From contig NZ_CP076361.1 of NCBI RefSeq assembly GCF_018798885.1, forward strand, positions 1,889,501 through 1,953,500: a stretch of DNA of 64,000 bases, written 5' to 3'. Source of the stretch: Gemmobacter fulvus (GTDB lineage Bacteria > Pseudomonadota > Alphaproteobacteria > Rhodobacterales > Rhodobacteraceae). The position numbers were made by a program, and so were the translations under genes. The notes beneath the pieces are model-generated. The model was not told the DNA's origin, searched no databases, and saw only the letters and a program-made list of their open reading frames with translations. Shown in pieces: positions 44,218 through 53,501 of the stretch (position 1 is the stretch's first letter; every line of letters begins with the position of its first letter).

Positions 44218-45678
44218 ATGATCTGGTCGCTTGTAAAGGTTCTTCTCTTCATCGGCGCGATTGCCGGCATCACCTATGGTGCAAGCCTGCTGCTGGAAAC
44301 GGGCGAGGGCCTGCGTATTGCGGCGGCTGGCTATGAATTTACCCTGGGCCCGTTTCAGGCAGTCATGGGTCTGCTGTTGGCCCTGTTGGCGCTGTGGCTC
44401 TTGCTGCTGCTGATCGGCCTGCTGACCGCCACGCTGCGTTTCATCAATGGCGATGAAACCGCGATCACCCGGTATTTTGACCGCAACCGTGAGCGCAAGG
44501 GTTATCAGGCGCTGTCGGATGGTCTGGTGGCGCTGGCCTCGGGCGAAAACCGGGTGGCGCTGTCGCGTGCCGTGAAGGCCGAAAAGCTTTTGGGAAAGCC
44601 GGAGCTGACCACGCTTCTGGTGGCGCAGGCCTCCGAGGCGGCAGGCGATACAAGGCGCGCCACCGAAGCCTATAAACAGTTGCTTCAGCATGAGCGCACC
44701 CGTTTTGTCGGCATCCGGGGGCTGCTGGCGCAAAAGGCCGCCGAGGGCGATACCGAAACGGCGTTGAAACTGGCGGAAAAGGCCTTTGCGTTGAAGCCCA
44801 AGCATATGGAAACGCAAGATATTCTGTTGAAGTTGCAGGCCAATACCCAAGATTGGAAAGGTGCGCGCGCCACCTTGGATGCCAAGATGCGCAGCGGCGG
44901 GCTGAGCAAAGATATCTTCCGCCGCCGCGATGCCGTTCTGGCCCTGCAAGAGGCGCGCAGCATCATGGATGAAACCGCCTCGATCGAAGCGCGCGAGGCG
45001 GCCATTCAGGCCAACAAACTGTCGCCTGATCTTATTCCTGCGGCGGCGATGGCCGCGCGCAGCCTGATCACGGCGGGCGATGCCAAGGGCGCGACCCGCA
45101 TTCTCAAGAAGGCATGGGAGGCGCATCCGCATCCCGATCTGGCCGCCGCCTTTGCCGAAATTGCGCCCGACGAATCTGCGGAGGCCCGGCTCAAGCGGTT
45201 CCACGCGCTGACAGCGCTGCATCCCGATCATCCCGAAACGCGGATGTTGCAGGCCGAATTGCAGATTGCCGCCGAAGATTTCCCGGCGGCCCGCCGCGCT
45301 CTTGGCGATCTGATCGACAGCAAACCGACCGGGCGCGCGCTGGCGCTGATGGCGGCGATTGAGCGCGGCGAAGGGGCCGAGGAATCCGTGGTGCGGGCAT
45401 GGCTTGCCAAGGCCCTGTCGGCGCCGCGCGGGCCGCAATGGTGCTGCGACAAATGTCAGGCGATCCATGCAAGCTGGGGGCCGATCTGCGACAATTGCGG
45501 TGGCTTCGATACGCTGAGCTGGCGTGAGCCGCCGCAGGTTGCCACGCCCAGCCCGACGGGATCGGATCTGTTGCCGCTACTGGTCAACCCGCCTGCCAAA
45601 CCTGAACCGGAACCCGCCGCAGAGCCGGAAGAGGCCGAAGTAATTGATCTGGCGGCCATCGCCCGCCGCGCGGTCTGA
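44218..45678 (+). CDS. hemY: HemY-like TPR membrane protein with a C-terminal metal-binding knuckle
   Basis: A 486-residue protein: two N-terminal membrane helices (about 3-25 and 40-70), the HemY N-terminal domain with YFDRNRERKGYQALSDGLVA, then TPR repeats from about 110 to 390. Near the C-terminus C410-x2-C413 and C424-x2-C427 form a zinc-ribbon or rubredoxin-like site resembling that of LapB. A proline/glutamate-rich tail follows. This is not the protoporphyrinogen oxidase also called HemY; that step is done here by HemJ. AGGAG precedes the start, 13 bases after mic60. Confidence 0.9.
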   Translation: MIWSLVKVLLFIGAIAGITYGASLLLETGEGLRIAAAGYEFTLGPFQAVMGLLLALLALWLLLLLIGLLTATLRFINGDETAITRYFDRNRERKGYQALSDGLVALASGENRVALSRAVKAEKLLGKPELTTLLVAQASEAAGDTRRATEAYKQLLQHERTRFVGIRGLLAQKAAEGDTETALKLAEKAFALKPKHMETQDILLKLQANTQDWKGARATLDAKMRSGGLSKDIFRRRDAVLALQEARSIMDETASIEAREAAIQANKLSPDLIPAAAMAARSLITAGDAKGATRILKKAWEAHPHPDLAAAFAEIAPDESAEARLKRFHALTALHPDHPETRMLQAELQIAAEDFPAARRALGDLIDSKPTGRALALMAAIERGEGAEESVVRAWLAKALSAPRGPQWCCDKCQAIHASWGPICDNCGGFDTLSWREPPQVATPSPTGSDLLPLLVNPPAKPEPEPAAEPEEAEVIDLAAIARRAV

Positions 45679-45685
45679 TGCAAGC

Positions 45686-45713
45686 ATGGCCCTGCGGCAC
45701 CCCGCAGGGCCAT
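45686..45713. terminator. Perfect hairpin between hemY and the convergent ABC transporter
   Basis: ATGGCCCTGCGG (45686-45697) pairs with CCGCAGGGCCAT (45702-45713) with a CACC loop: 12 perfect base pairs. It serves both strands; neither side has a long T-run. Confidence 0.75.
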
Positions 45714-45721
45714 CTGTCAAA

Positions 45722-46774
45722 TCACGCTGCCACCAGCCGGATATCCTCGGGGCGCCAGCCCACATGCACGGTATCGCCCTTGCGGAACGCAGCACCCGTC
45801 GGCGGCAGGATTGCGAAAATCTCGCCCGCCGCACTCGCCATCGTGTATTGGATATGGTTGCCAAGATAGGCGGCATAGGTGATCTCGGCGGCAATCGAGC
45901 CTGCGCGCGGGGCCGGGTGCAATTGCACCTGATGCGGGCGCAGCACCAGTTTTGCGGGGCCCATCCTGTCACTTTGCAAGGGCAGATCATGGTCATGGCC
46001 CAGCAGGCGCACCCGGGTTTCTGCCCCGGTGGCGGTGACTTCGGCATCCAGCAGGTTCGCATCACCGATGAAATCCGCGATAAAGGCCGAAGCGGGCCGT
46101 TCATACAGATCCTGCGGCGTGCCCGACTGTGCGATCTCGGCGTTTTTCATCACGATGATCCGGTCCGAGACGGCCATTGCCTCTTCCTGATCATGGGTGA
46201 CATAGACCGCCGTCAGGCCAAGGCGCTGCTGGATCTGGCGGATTTCCTCGCGCACATGGCGGCGCAGTTTGGCGTCAAGGTTCGACAGCGGTTCATCCAG
46301 CAGCAGCACCTCGGGCTCCAGAACGATGGCGCGTGCCACCGCCACGCGCTGTTGCTGCCCGCCCGACAGCTCTGATGGCAACCGCGCGCCAAATCCCTTC
46401 AGCCCCACCATCTCCAGCCCGGCTTCGGCGCGGGCGGTGGCTTCGGCCTTGGGCATCCGCTTGACCGACAGGCCATAGGCCACATTCTCGGCCACGGTCA
46501 TATGCGGGAACAGCGCATAGCTCTGGAACACCATCGACACCCGGCGATAGGTGGCCGACAGATGTGTGACATCCTGCCCGCCGATCAGGATGCGGCCCTC
46601 GCTGGCGCTTTCCAGCCCGGCAATCAGGCGCAGCGTCGTGGTCTTGCCGCAGCCCGACGGCCCCAGCAGCGTGCAGAGCGTGCCCGGCTGAATATCGAGT
46701 GTCAGCGGTTTCAGCGCCATCACCTCGCCATACCGCTTGGTGACATTTTCGAAGCGGACAGAACCCTTGGTCAT
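45722..46774 (-). CDS. ABC importer ATPase, AfuC/FbpC type
   Basis: A 350-residue ATPase of the iron/sugar-phosphate/polyamine group. Walker A is GPSGCGKTT at about residues 38-46, the Q-loop SMVFQSYALFP, signature [10 protein letters not shown], Walker B VLLLDEPLSNLD, and the switch His in YVTHDQEEA. The C-terminal TOBE-like region (about 270-350) is present. The start at 46774 has AAAGG eight bases upstream; the in-frame ATG at 46789 is less well placed. It is third in the operon substrate-binding protein, permease, ATPase. Confidence 0.93.
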   Translation of the reverse strand: MTKGSVRFENVTKRYGEVMALKPLTLDIQPGTLCTLLGPSGCGKTTTLRLIAGLESASEGRILIGGQDVTHLSATYRRVSMVFQSYALFPHMTVAENVAYGLSVKRMPKAEATARAEAGLEMVGLKGFGARLPSELSGGQQQRVAVARAIVLEPEVLLLDEPLSNLDAKLRRHVREEIRQIQQRLGLTAVYVTHDQEEAMAVSDRIIVMKNAEIAQSGTPQDLYERPASAFIADFIGDANLLDAEVTATGAETRVRLLGHDHDLPLQSDRMGPAKLVLRPHQVQLHPAPRAGSIAAEITYAAYLGNHIQYTMASAAGEIFAILPPTGAAFRKGDTVHVGWRPEDIRLVAA

Positions 46775-46790
46775 ATCGGAACCTTTCATG

Positions 46791-48944
46791 TCACACCGCC
46801 ACCCGGTCAGTCCGGCGCAGGCGGCGGCGGCCAATGATGGCCTGAAGAGAGAGAATGGCGACCAGCATGGTCACGATCAGCACGGTCGAATAGGCGATGG
46901 CGATGCCGTATTCGTTGTTTTCAACCCGCCCGACGATAAAGCTGGTGGCCATGTTGTGCCGGGCAGAGACGAGGAAGATCACGGCAGACACCGAGGTGAT
47001 CGCCCGCACGAAGCTGTAGGTAACGGCGGCGAGGATCGCAGGGCCCATCAATGGCAGGATCACCCGGCGCAAGGTGGTAAAGCTGTTCGCCCCCAGCATG
47101 ATCGAGGCTTCGTCCAGCGATTTGTCCAGTTGGCTCATCGCCGCGATGCCGCCGCGCACACCCACCGGCATGTTGCGGAACACAAACACCAGAATCAGGA
47201 TGATCGCGGTTCCGGTCAGCTCGATCGGGGGGAAGTTGAAGGCCATGACATAGGCCACCCCGATCACCGTTCCGGGAATGGCGAAGGACAGCATGGTCGA
47301 AAACTCGAACGCGTCCTTGCCCGCGAATTTCTGCCGCACCAGCAGGTAAGCGGTGGCAAGACCGACTGCCGCCGTCAGCGGGGCCGAAATCGCGGCGATG
47401 GTCAGCGTGCTGAAATAACTGTCCCAGGCCGAGCCGGTGAAATGCACGCCATTGCGCAGCACCAGACCGAAGGCCTGTTTGTAATGCTGCAAGGTAAAGC
47501 TGTGATCATAGCCCCAGAGTTTGACAAAGCTGCCAAAGACGATCAGCAGATACACCACCAGCGTGAAGGCCGCCCAGGGCAGTGCAGTGGCATAACAGGC
47601 CCATTTCAGGCCGGGGTTCAGGCTGGCATGTTGGCCATTGTCGGCCTTGCCGGTGACGGTGGCATAGCTTTTCTTGCCCAGCCATGTGCGCTGCGCCACA
47701 AAGGCACCCAGCGTCATCGCCAGCAGGATCATCGACAGGATGGCAGCTTTGGCCGGATCGGCCACGGTGCCGACGATGGCAAAATAGATCTCGGTCGACA
47801 GCACGTTGAAATTGCCGCCCAGCACCAGCGGATTGCCGAAATCGGCCAGACTTTCGATGAAGCCCAGCAGAAAGGCATTGGCAAGGCCGGGCCGCATCAG
47901 CGGCAAGGACACCCGGCGGAAGGTCTGCCAGCGGTTCGCGTCAAGCGTCTGGCTCGCCTCTTCCATCGACGGGCTGATGCCTTCCACCACGCCGATCAGC
48001 ACCAGAAAGGCGATGGGGGTAAAGGACAGCATCTGCGCCAGCCACACGCCCCAGAAACCATAGAGCCAGCGGGTTTTCTCCCAGCCGAAGGCATCCGAAA
48101 AGAACTCGGTCACGGTGCCCGCCCGGCCAAACAGCAGGATCAGCGCCAACCCGATCACGAAGGGCGGGGTGATGATCGGCAGGATGGTCAGCACGCGCAG
48201 CAGCGGCTTGGCGCGAAAATCGGTGCGGGTGAAGATCAGCGCGAAAGACAGCCCGAGCGTGGTGGTGCCCAGCCCGGTCAGCACCGCCAGCACCAGCGAG
48301 TTCACCGCAGGGCCGCAATAGCCGCGCCCGGTCAGGCAGGCGAAGGACCAGGTTTCAGAGGCAAAAAACCGCGGCACGACTTCGCTGAGGCCGAACCCCG
48401 CGCCGCCCTTCAGCTCGAACGCCTGCGCCAGCACGAAGGCCATCGGGTAGAACACAAAGACGCCGACAAGGCTGACGATCAGTCCGACAAGGCCGGTCAC
48501 GAAGGCATCGCCCCGGCCCCGGCCAAGCGCCGAGATGCCGGTGGTCAGCACGAACAGCAGCGCGATGGCCACGACAAAGGCCCCGGCACCCATGCCGGGC
48601 TGCGAAACCTCGCCCAGGGCGGTCAGACGTGGTCCATTGCCGAGGATCAGCAGCCCTTGCCCGGCCAGCAAGACAAGCCCGCAGGCACCGGCCAGCAGCC
48701 AGCCGCGCGCCTGCGTCACTGGCGAAAGACGCAGACTGGCGAGTGCCAGCGCGGCCAGCGCCGCCAGTCCCGGTCCCAGCAGCCAGATCCGGCCACCAAG
48801 CGCCTGCACAAAGGCCGAGGCACCCTGCCCGGACAGATCCCCTAACCAGCCGAAGGACCAAAAGCCCCCCGGCACCATATACCAGGGCAGCAGGAAAAAC
48901 CCTGCCAACCCCACCAAGCTCCAGAGCCGTGCGGTGCGCGTCAT
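46791..48944 (-). CDS. Fused ABC permease with two transport domains, AfuB/FbpB type
   Basis: A 717-residue membrane protein with two permease units. The first EAA-type loop is EEASQTLDANRWQTFRRVSL, the second DEASIMLGANSFTTLRRVIL. A roughly 180-residue N-terminal membrane extension precedes the first unit. This length is nearer to AfuB (about 690) than to ordinary FbpB (about 500-560). The start at 48944 (MTRTARLWSLVG) follows GGGAAC. It lies after a strong intercistronic hairpin that probably lowers its expression relative to the binding protein. Confidence 0.92.
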   Translation of the reverse strand: MTRTARLWSLVGLAGFFLLPWYMVPGGFWSFGWLGDLSGQGASAFVQALGGRIWLLGPGLAALAALALASLRLSPVTQARGWLLAGACGLVLLAGQGLLILGNGPRLTALGEVSQPGMGAGAFVVAIALLFVLTTGISALGRGRGDAFVTGLVGLIVSLVGVFVFYPMAFVLAQAFELKGGAGFGLSEVVPRFFASETWSFACLTGRGYCGPAVNSLVLAVLTGLGTTTLGLSFALIFTRTDFRAKPLLRVLTILPIITPPFVIGLALILLFGRAGTVTEFFSDAFGWEKTRWLYGFWGVWLAQMLSFTPIAFLVLIGVVEGISPSMEEASQTLDANRWQTFRRVSLPLMRPGLANAFLLGFIESLADFGNPLVLGGNFNVLSTEIYFAIVGTVADPAKAAILSMILLAMTLGAFVAQRTWLGKKSYATVTGKADNGQHASLNPGLKWACYATALPWAAFTLVVYLLIVFGSFVKLWGYDHSFTLQHYKQAFGLVLRNGVHFTGSAWDSYFSTLTIAAISAPLTAAVGLATAYLLVRQKFAGKDAFEFSTMLSFAIPGTVIGVAYVMAFNFPPIELTGTAIILILVFVFRNMPVGVRGGIAAMSQLDKSLDEASIMLGANSFTTLRRVILPLMGPAILAAVTYSFVRAITSVSAVIFLVSARHNMATSFIVGRVENNEYGIAIAYSTVLIVTMLVAILSLQAIIGRRRLRRTDRVAV

Positions 48945-48965
48945 CGTGATGTTCCCGAAATGAAG

Positions 48966-48992
48966 CGGCCCGCGCAGCAGTGGCGCGGGCCG
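48966..48992 (-). promoter_or_regulatory. Intercistronic hairpin between binding protein and permease
   Basis: CGGCCCGCGC (48966-48975) pairs with GCGCGGGCCG (48983-48992) around a seven-base loop, only eight bases after the binding-protein stop in the direction of transcription. Without a T-run it is more likely a transcript-end stabiliser or partial attenuator, a common way to make more binding protein than permease. Confidence 0.6.
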
Positions 48993-48999
48993 GAGAGGA

Positions 49000-50028
49000 T
49001 TACTCCTCGATGGCGCCGCCTGCGCCCTTGACGTCTTTTTCCCAGCGCGCCAGCAGGCGTTCGCGGGTATCCGATGCGCCATAGGTGGCGAAATCATAGT
49101 CGATCAGCTTGATTGCCGCCATTTCGGGGGCCTCGGGGTCGGTTGCCGCCCCCGGGTTCGACGGGATGTTGTAGACACCCACTTCAAGCCCCGGCGATTG
49201 GCCCTCTGCCGAAATCACATATTCGACCCATTTCTTCGCAGCTTCCATGTTGGGTGCCCCCTCCACGACCGAAACCGCGCCCAGCTCGTATCCGGTGCCT
49301 TCACAGGGGGCGACCAGTTCCACCGGGAAGCCCTCTTTCTTCAGCTTCACCATGTCATGCATGAAGCCGATGCCGATGGTGGTCTCACCGCGGGCAGTCG
49401 CCTTGACCGGGGCAGAGCCCGATTTGGTATATTGGTTCACATTACCGCCGATCTCGGCCAGCAGTTTGAACGCTTCATCCTCGCCGAACAATTGCACCAG
49501 CGTCGCCAGTTCGGTGTAGGCCGTGCCCGAGGAATTCGGGTTCGCCACCTGAATTTCGCCCTTGTATTCGGGTTTGGCCAGATCGCGCCAGCACGCCGGG
49601 GCGGGCAGGCCCTTTTCGGCCAGAACCTCGCTGTTGTAGATGAACCCAAGCAGACCGACATGCACGCCGATGGCGCGGCCTTCGGTCATCTCGGTCATGT
49701 TCTGGGCCCAGCCGAGCAGGCCCGACACATCAACCCCGGTTGCCGCCGTCAGCCCTTCGTTGGCAGCGATGATATGCGGATCGCCCGTGCCCCCCCACCA
49801 GACATCCACCTTGGGATTGCCCTTTTCGGCGCGCAGCTGCGCCAGAACCTCGCCGGTGGATTTGCGCACGATGGCCACATCGACGCCGGTGTCGATCTTG
49901 AAATTCTGCGCCATCAGATCGCACCAGGTCTGTTCATTGGAACAGACAACGTTCAATTCCTCGGCCTGTGCAGCAGATGCCGACATGGCAGCAGACAGCG
50001 CCAATGCGCTGATCAGTGTCTTTTTCAT
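49000..50028 (-). CDS. Periplasmic binding protein, AfuA-like (annotated families: ferric iron or sugar phosphate)
   Basis: A 342-residue binding protein with a Sec signal (MKKTLISALALSAAMSASA, cleavage near AQA-EE). The mature start LNVVCSNEQTWCDLMAQNF, then VDVWWGGTGDPHIIAANEG, GEIQVANPNSSGTAYTELA and NQYTKSGSAPVKATARGE fit the AfuA subgroup. The paired Tyr ligands of ferric FbpA are not seen. AfuA of Actinobacillus pleuropneumoniae was shown to bind hexose phosphates, so iron should not be assumed. AGGATC precedes the ATG. It is divergent from a two-component system across 255 bases. Confidence 0.9.
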   Translation of the reverse strand: MKKTLISALALSAAMSASAAQAEELNVVCSNEQTWCDLMAQNFKIDTGVDVAIVRKSTGEVLAQLRAEKGNPKVDVWWGGTGDPHIIAANEGLTAATGVDVSGLLGWAQNMTEMTEGRAIGVHVGLLGFIYNSEVLAEKGLPAPACWRDLAKPEYKGEIQVANPNSSGTAYTELATLVQLFGEDEAFKLLAEIGGNVNQYTKSGSAPVKATARGETTIGIGFMHDMVKLKKEGFPVELVAPCEGTGYELGAVSVVEGAPNMEAAKKWVEYVISAEGQSPGLEVGVYNIPSNPGAATDPEAPEMAAIKLIDYDFATYGASDTRERLLARWEKDVKGAGGAIEE

Positions 50029-50090
50029 ATGATCCTCCCGTTGGCCCGGCCTGCCACTCTCCCTGTGGCTTTACCGGATTGATTGCAGGG

Positions 50091-50109
50091 TGACATGGCC
50101 GGCCTGTCA
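50091..50109. promoter_or_regulatory. Inverted repeat in the divergent ABC/two-component promoter region
   Basis: TGACATGGCC (50091-50100) and GGCCTGTCA (50101-50109) form a nearly perfect dyad. A second small dyad CCTGTCACAGG overlaps it. Further right, GTTACA (50168-50173) and GTCACA (50191-50196) repeat the GTCACA found in the dyad. These may be binding sites for the response regulator encoded at 50284. Confidence 0.35.
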
Positions 50110-50283
50110 CAGGCGACCCCTGCCAAGATGAACAGGACTGCGCGCAGGGGCGTATTTGATGAACAGTGTTACAAGCCGCGCAGAGGACAGTCACAAATGA
50201 AATCCGAAAGCCCTTCCCCATGGCGGGCGCTGCACGGCATCATGGCGCTGTTGGCCGGGAGGGGCCGACGAGAGGGGGAACGC

Positions 50284-51012
50284 ATGTCCATTGCAGGGCC
50301 AGTGCAGGGTCCGGTTGTCGCCATTGTGGATGACGACCCGGATCTGCGTGCGACGCTTGCCGCACTTCTGACCGAGAACGGGTTTCGCCCGGTGCCGGTT
50401 GCGGACAGTGCGGGATTTTTTGCTGCCGTCGCCGTCGCCCCCGTCGATCTTGCCGTGATCGATTTGCGGTTGGCGGGGGAAAGCGGGCTGACCCTGGCCA
50501 TCCGTATCCGCGAACGCATGGGCCTGCCCATCGTGATGCTGACCGGGCGGGGCGACGAGACGGACAAGATCATCGGGCTGGAAACCGGTGCGGATGACTA
50601 CATCCTGAAACCCTTCAACCCGCGCGAGCTGGTGGCGCGGCTGCGCGCCGTGCTGCGCCGCAGTGGCCATCCTGATCTGGCATTGCCAGACCGCAGCCAC
50701 AGCCAGATCCGCAGCTTTGGCCAGATGCGGCTGGATCAGACCCGGCGCGAACTTCTGGGCGCAGATGGCACCGAAATTCCGCTGACCAATGCCGAATACC
50801 GGCTGCTGGACTATTTTCTGCGCCACCGCGACTGCATCATTCCGCGCACCGATCTGCTGCGCGAACTGGGCAATGACCTGTCGCTTTATATGGATCGCAC
50901 CATTGACGTGCTGATCCTGCGCCTGCGCCGCAAGATCGAGCCGGTGCCCTCGAAACCCGTGCATCTGCAAACCCGGCGGGGGCAGGGTTATATCTTTGTC
51001 ACGACGCCATGA
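50284..51012 (+). CDS. OmpR-family response regulator
   Basis: A 242-residue winged-helix regulator. Receiver acidic pocket IVDDDPD at 14-20, phospho-acceptor D60 in LAVIDLRLAG, switch Lys in YILKPFNPREL near 109. The C-terminal Trans_reg_C domain has IPLTNAEYRLLDYFLRH and DRTIDVLILRLRRKIE, ending GQGYIFVTTP. The ATG at 50284 follows GAGGGGG; an upstream in-frame ATG at 50197 would add a 29-residue unstructured extension. It overlaps the hybrid kinase by four bases and is divergent from the AfuA-like gene, the likely target. Confidence 0.93.
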   Translation: MSIAGPVQGPVVAIVDDDPDLRATLAALLTENGFRPVPVADSAGFFAAVAVAPVDLAVIDLRLAGESGLTLAIRIRERMGLPIVMLTGRGDETDKIIGLETGADDYILKPFNPRELVARLRAVLRRSGHPDLALPDRSHSQIRSFGQMRLDQTRRELLGADGTEIPLTNAEYRLLDYFLRHRDCIIPRTDLLRELGNDLSLYMDRTIDVLILRLRRKIEPVPSKPVHLQTRRGQGYIFVTTP

Positions 51013-53501
51013 GCGGCAGCCGCCCCACCGTTCGCGCCCGATTGCTGCTGGCCTTGATTGCGCTGGCCACGGCAACGCTGATCGTCGGGGCGACCAGCTG
51101 GATGACATTGCGGCAGGCCACCGGGCGGCTGGACCGGCTGCATGACGACACGCTGGCAGCGGTGGATCAGGCGCTTGGCCTGTCGCGGCAGGCCACGGAT
51201 CTGGCGACGCGCGGCCCCTATCTGCTGACCATCGAAAGCCCGTTCCGCCTTGGGCAAGAGGCGGATGCCGCCCGCGCGCTGGTTGCCGGGATCATGGCCA
51301 GTCTGGGGCCACAGGATAGTCTGGGGCCGCAGGATACAGTGATTGCCGATACGCTGCGCGGCATGGATGACAGCATCCGCGATCTGGTCACGGCGGCGCT
51401 GGCCCGTGTGGCGCTGACCGATCAGATCCTGCGCCGCAATGCCCGGATCACGGCGTTGGAGCGGCGGTTTTCCAACCTTGCCGGAACCCTGCGCGCCACA
51501 TTGCCCGAAGGGCGCGACTGGCTGACCCTGCAACGCATCGCCCGGGCCTTGCAGGGCGCGGGGCGAACCGACAACCTTGTCACCGTGGGCGAGTTTCAGC
51601 GCGAGTTCCATGGCCTTGTGCGCGGCATGGAAGCGCGGAGCAATGCGGCCGGGCGCGGCGATCTTGCCTTGCTGCGCACGCTCGCCGAAGGGCGGAATGG
51701 CCTGTTCGAGCTGCGCCGACTGGAACTGTCGCGCCAGATCGCGGCCGAGGGCGCGCTGGCCCGCATCCGCCGCGGGGCCGAGGCGGTCAGCCTGCATGCC
51801 GCTGAGGTGACCGCGCGTGCGCAGTCCGAAATTGCCGCCGAACGCGCGCGCACCGTCTCGGCTATCGCCTTTGCCAAGGGGGTGATTGTCTTTGTCGGGC
51901 TGATCAGCGCGGCGGTGGCGCTTGCCACGGCCTTGTTCGTCTCGGGCTATGTCACCGGCAACCTGCGCAGCATCTCGGATGCGATGATGCGGCTGGCGGT
52001 GGGCGACCGTTCGACCCGCCTGCCGCGTGGCGAACATGCCGGCGATGAAATCGGCAAGCTGTTCCACGCCTTTCGCGCCTTCCGCGCCAATATCCTGCGG
52101 CTGGACCGATCCAACCGGCAACTGGCGCAGCGCAATGCGCTGTTCCAGAACCTGTATGATGGCATGTCCGATGGCTTGGCGATCCTGTCCGACAGCGGCA
52201 ATCTGATTGCGCGCAACAGCAGGCTTGCCACCGTGCTGCGGCTTGATCCCGAAGGCCTGAAGGGACGGCCTGCGATGGCGGATCTGCTGGCGGGGGTGGG
52301 CTGGGCGCGGGTGGCGGGGCCGCACGGCTTTGCCGAATTGCTGCACCCGGATGGCCGGGTGGTGGAACTGCGCGAAAGCCGTCTGGCCACTGGCGGATCT
52401 GTCATGCTGCTGTCGGATGCGTCTGAACGGCGCGCGTTGGAAGACCGTCTGCGGCAGGCGCAGCGCACCGAGGCGCTGGGCAAGATCGCGGGCGAGGTGG
52501 CGCATGATTTCGGCAATATCCTCTCCACCATCTCCACCTGCCTGCATCTGATGGAAACCGCGCCGCCCGACCGCATCGTCGCCTTGCGGCAATCGCTGGG
52601 GGCGGCGCTGGATCTGGGCGGGGCCCTGACGCAACGCCTGCTGGCCTTTGCCCGCCGCCTGCATCTGGAGCCGGAGGTGATGGATCTGAACGGGCTGGTT
52701 GAAGGGGTCGAGGATCTGATCGCGCTGGCGCTGGAAGATCGGATCACGCTGCGCATCACCCCCTGTTCCACGCCGCTGCTGGTGCGGATCGACCCGGGCC
52801 AGATGGAAAGCGCGCTGTTGAACCTGTGCCTGAACGCGGCGCAGGCCATCGAAGGCGCGGGCACCATCCGCATCAGCCTTGATCTTGCGTCGGAGGATCG
52901 CGCGTTGATTGCCGTTACCGACACCGGCTGCGGCATGTCGCCCGAGGTGCTGGCGCATGCGATGGAGCCTTTCTACACCGCCCGCGCAGATGGAACGGGA
53001 ACCGGGCTGGGGCTGGCGATGGTCTATGGTTTCATCCGGCAATCGGGGGGGGATGTGCAGATCACCTCGACCCCGGGGCAGGGCACGACCGTGCAGTTGA
53101 TGCTGCCGCTCTGCCGGGCCGATGGCCCGTTGTTGCCCGCGCTGGGCCGGGTGCTGCTGGTCGAGGATGATCCCGCCGATGCAGACCACGCCCGCCACGT
53201 GCTTGGCGGGGCCGATCTGCATGCGGTGTGCAGCGCTGCCGAGGCCGAGGCGCTGATCGCCGCCGCCCCAGCCTTTGATCTGGTTCTGACCGATCTGCAC
53301 CTTGGCCTTGACCCGGCGGGCTGGCGCATCGCCGAGGCGGCCTTGCGGCGCGATCCGCGCAGCCGCGCCATCGTGCTGTCAGGCCGTCTGCCCGCGGCAC
53401 ATCCGCTGATCACCCGCTTTCCCGGCCGGGCCTTTTGCCTGCCGAAACCCCTTGATCCCGCCGCATTGGCGGCCTGCCTGCAAGGACCGACCTTCCTATG
53501 A
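51009..53501 (+). CDS. Hybrid sensor histidine kinase with C-terminal receiver
   Basis: An 830-residue membrane kinase. TM1 at about 10-32, a large helical periplasmic sensor to about 285, TM2 at about 293-317, then a HAMP linker (ISDAMMRLAVGDRSTRLPRG), a PAS-like unit (LYDGMSDGLAILSDSGNL), HisKA with H499 in EVAHDFGNILS, HATPase boxes NLCLNAAQAIEGAG, DTGCGMSP and GTGTGLGLAMVYG, and a receiver with D762 in VLTDLHLG and LPKPLD. The signal is presumably periplasmic. It overlaps both the regulator gene upstream and the HAD gene downstream by four bases. A small tandem duplication lies in the sensor. Confidence 0.93.
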   Translation: MSGSRPTVRARLLLALIALATATLIVGATSWMTLRQATGRLDRLHDDTLAAVDQALGLSRQATDLATRGPYLLTIESPFRLGQEADAARALVAGIMASLGPQDSLGPQDTVIADTLRGMDDSIRDLVTAALARVALTDQILRRNARITALERRFSNLAGTLRATLPEGRDWLTLQRIARALQGAGRTDNLVTVGEFQREFHGLVRGMEARSNAAGRGDLALLRTLAEGRNGLFELRRLELSRQIAAEGALARIRRGAEAVSLHAAEVTARAQSEIAAERARTVSAIAFAKGVIVFVGLISAAVALATALFVSGYVTGNLRSISDAMMRLAVGDRSTRLPRGEHAGDEIGKLFHAFRAFRANILRLDRSNRQLAQRNALFQNLYDGMSDGLAILSDSGNLIARNSRLATVLRLDPEGLKGRPAMADLLAGVGWARVAGPHGFAELLHPDGRVVELRESRLATGGSVMLLSDASERRALEDRLRQAQRTEALGKIAGEVAHDFGNILSTISTCLHLMETAPPDRIVALRQSLGAALDLGGALTQRLLAFARRLHLEPEVMDLNGLVEGVEDLIALALEDRITLRITPCSTPLLVRIDPGQMESALLNLCLNAAQAIEGAGTIRISLDLASEDRALIAVTDTGCGMSPEVLAHAMEPFYTARADGTGTGLGLAMVYGFIRQSGGDVQITSTPGQGTTVQLMLPLCRADGPLLPALGRVLLVEDDPADADHARHVLGGADLHAVCSAAEAEALIAAAPAFDLVLTDLHLGLDPAGWRIAEAALRRDPRSRAIVLSGRLPAAHPLITRFPGRAFCLPKPLDPAALAACLQGPTFL
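51300..51335 (+). repeat. 18-base tandem duplication in the kinase sensor domain
   Basis: AGTCTGGGGCCACAGGAT at 51300-51317 is followed immediately by AGTCTGGGGCCGCAGGAT at 51318-51335, with one mismatch. It keeps frame and encodes SLGPQD twice, in the periplasmic sensor region near residue 100. A recent slippage duplication is the simplest reading. Confidence 0.85.
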
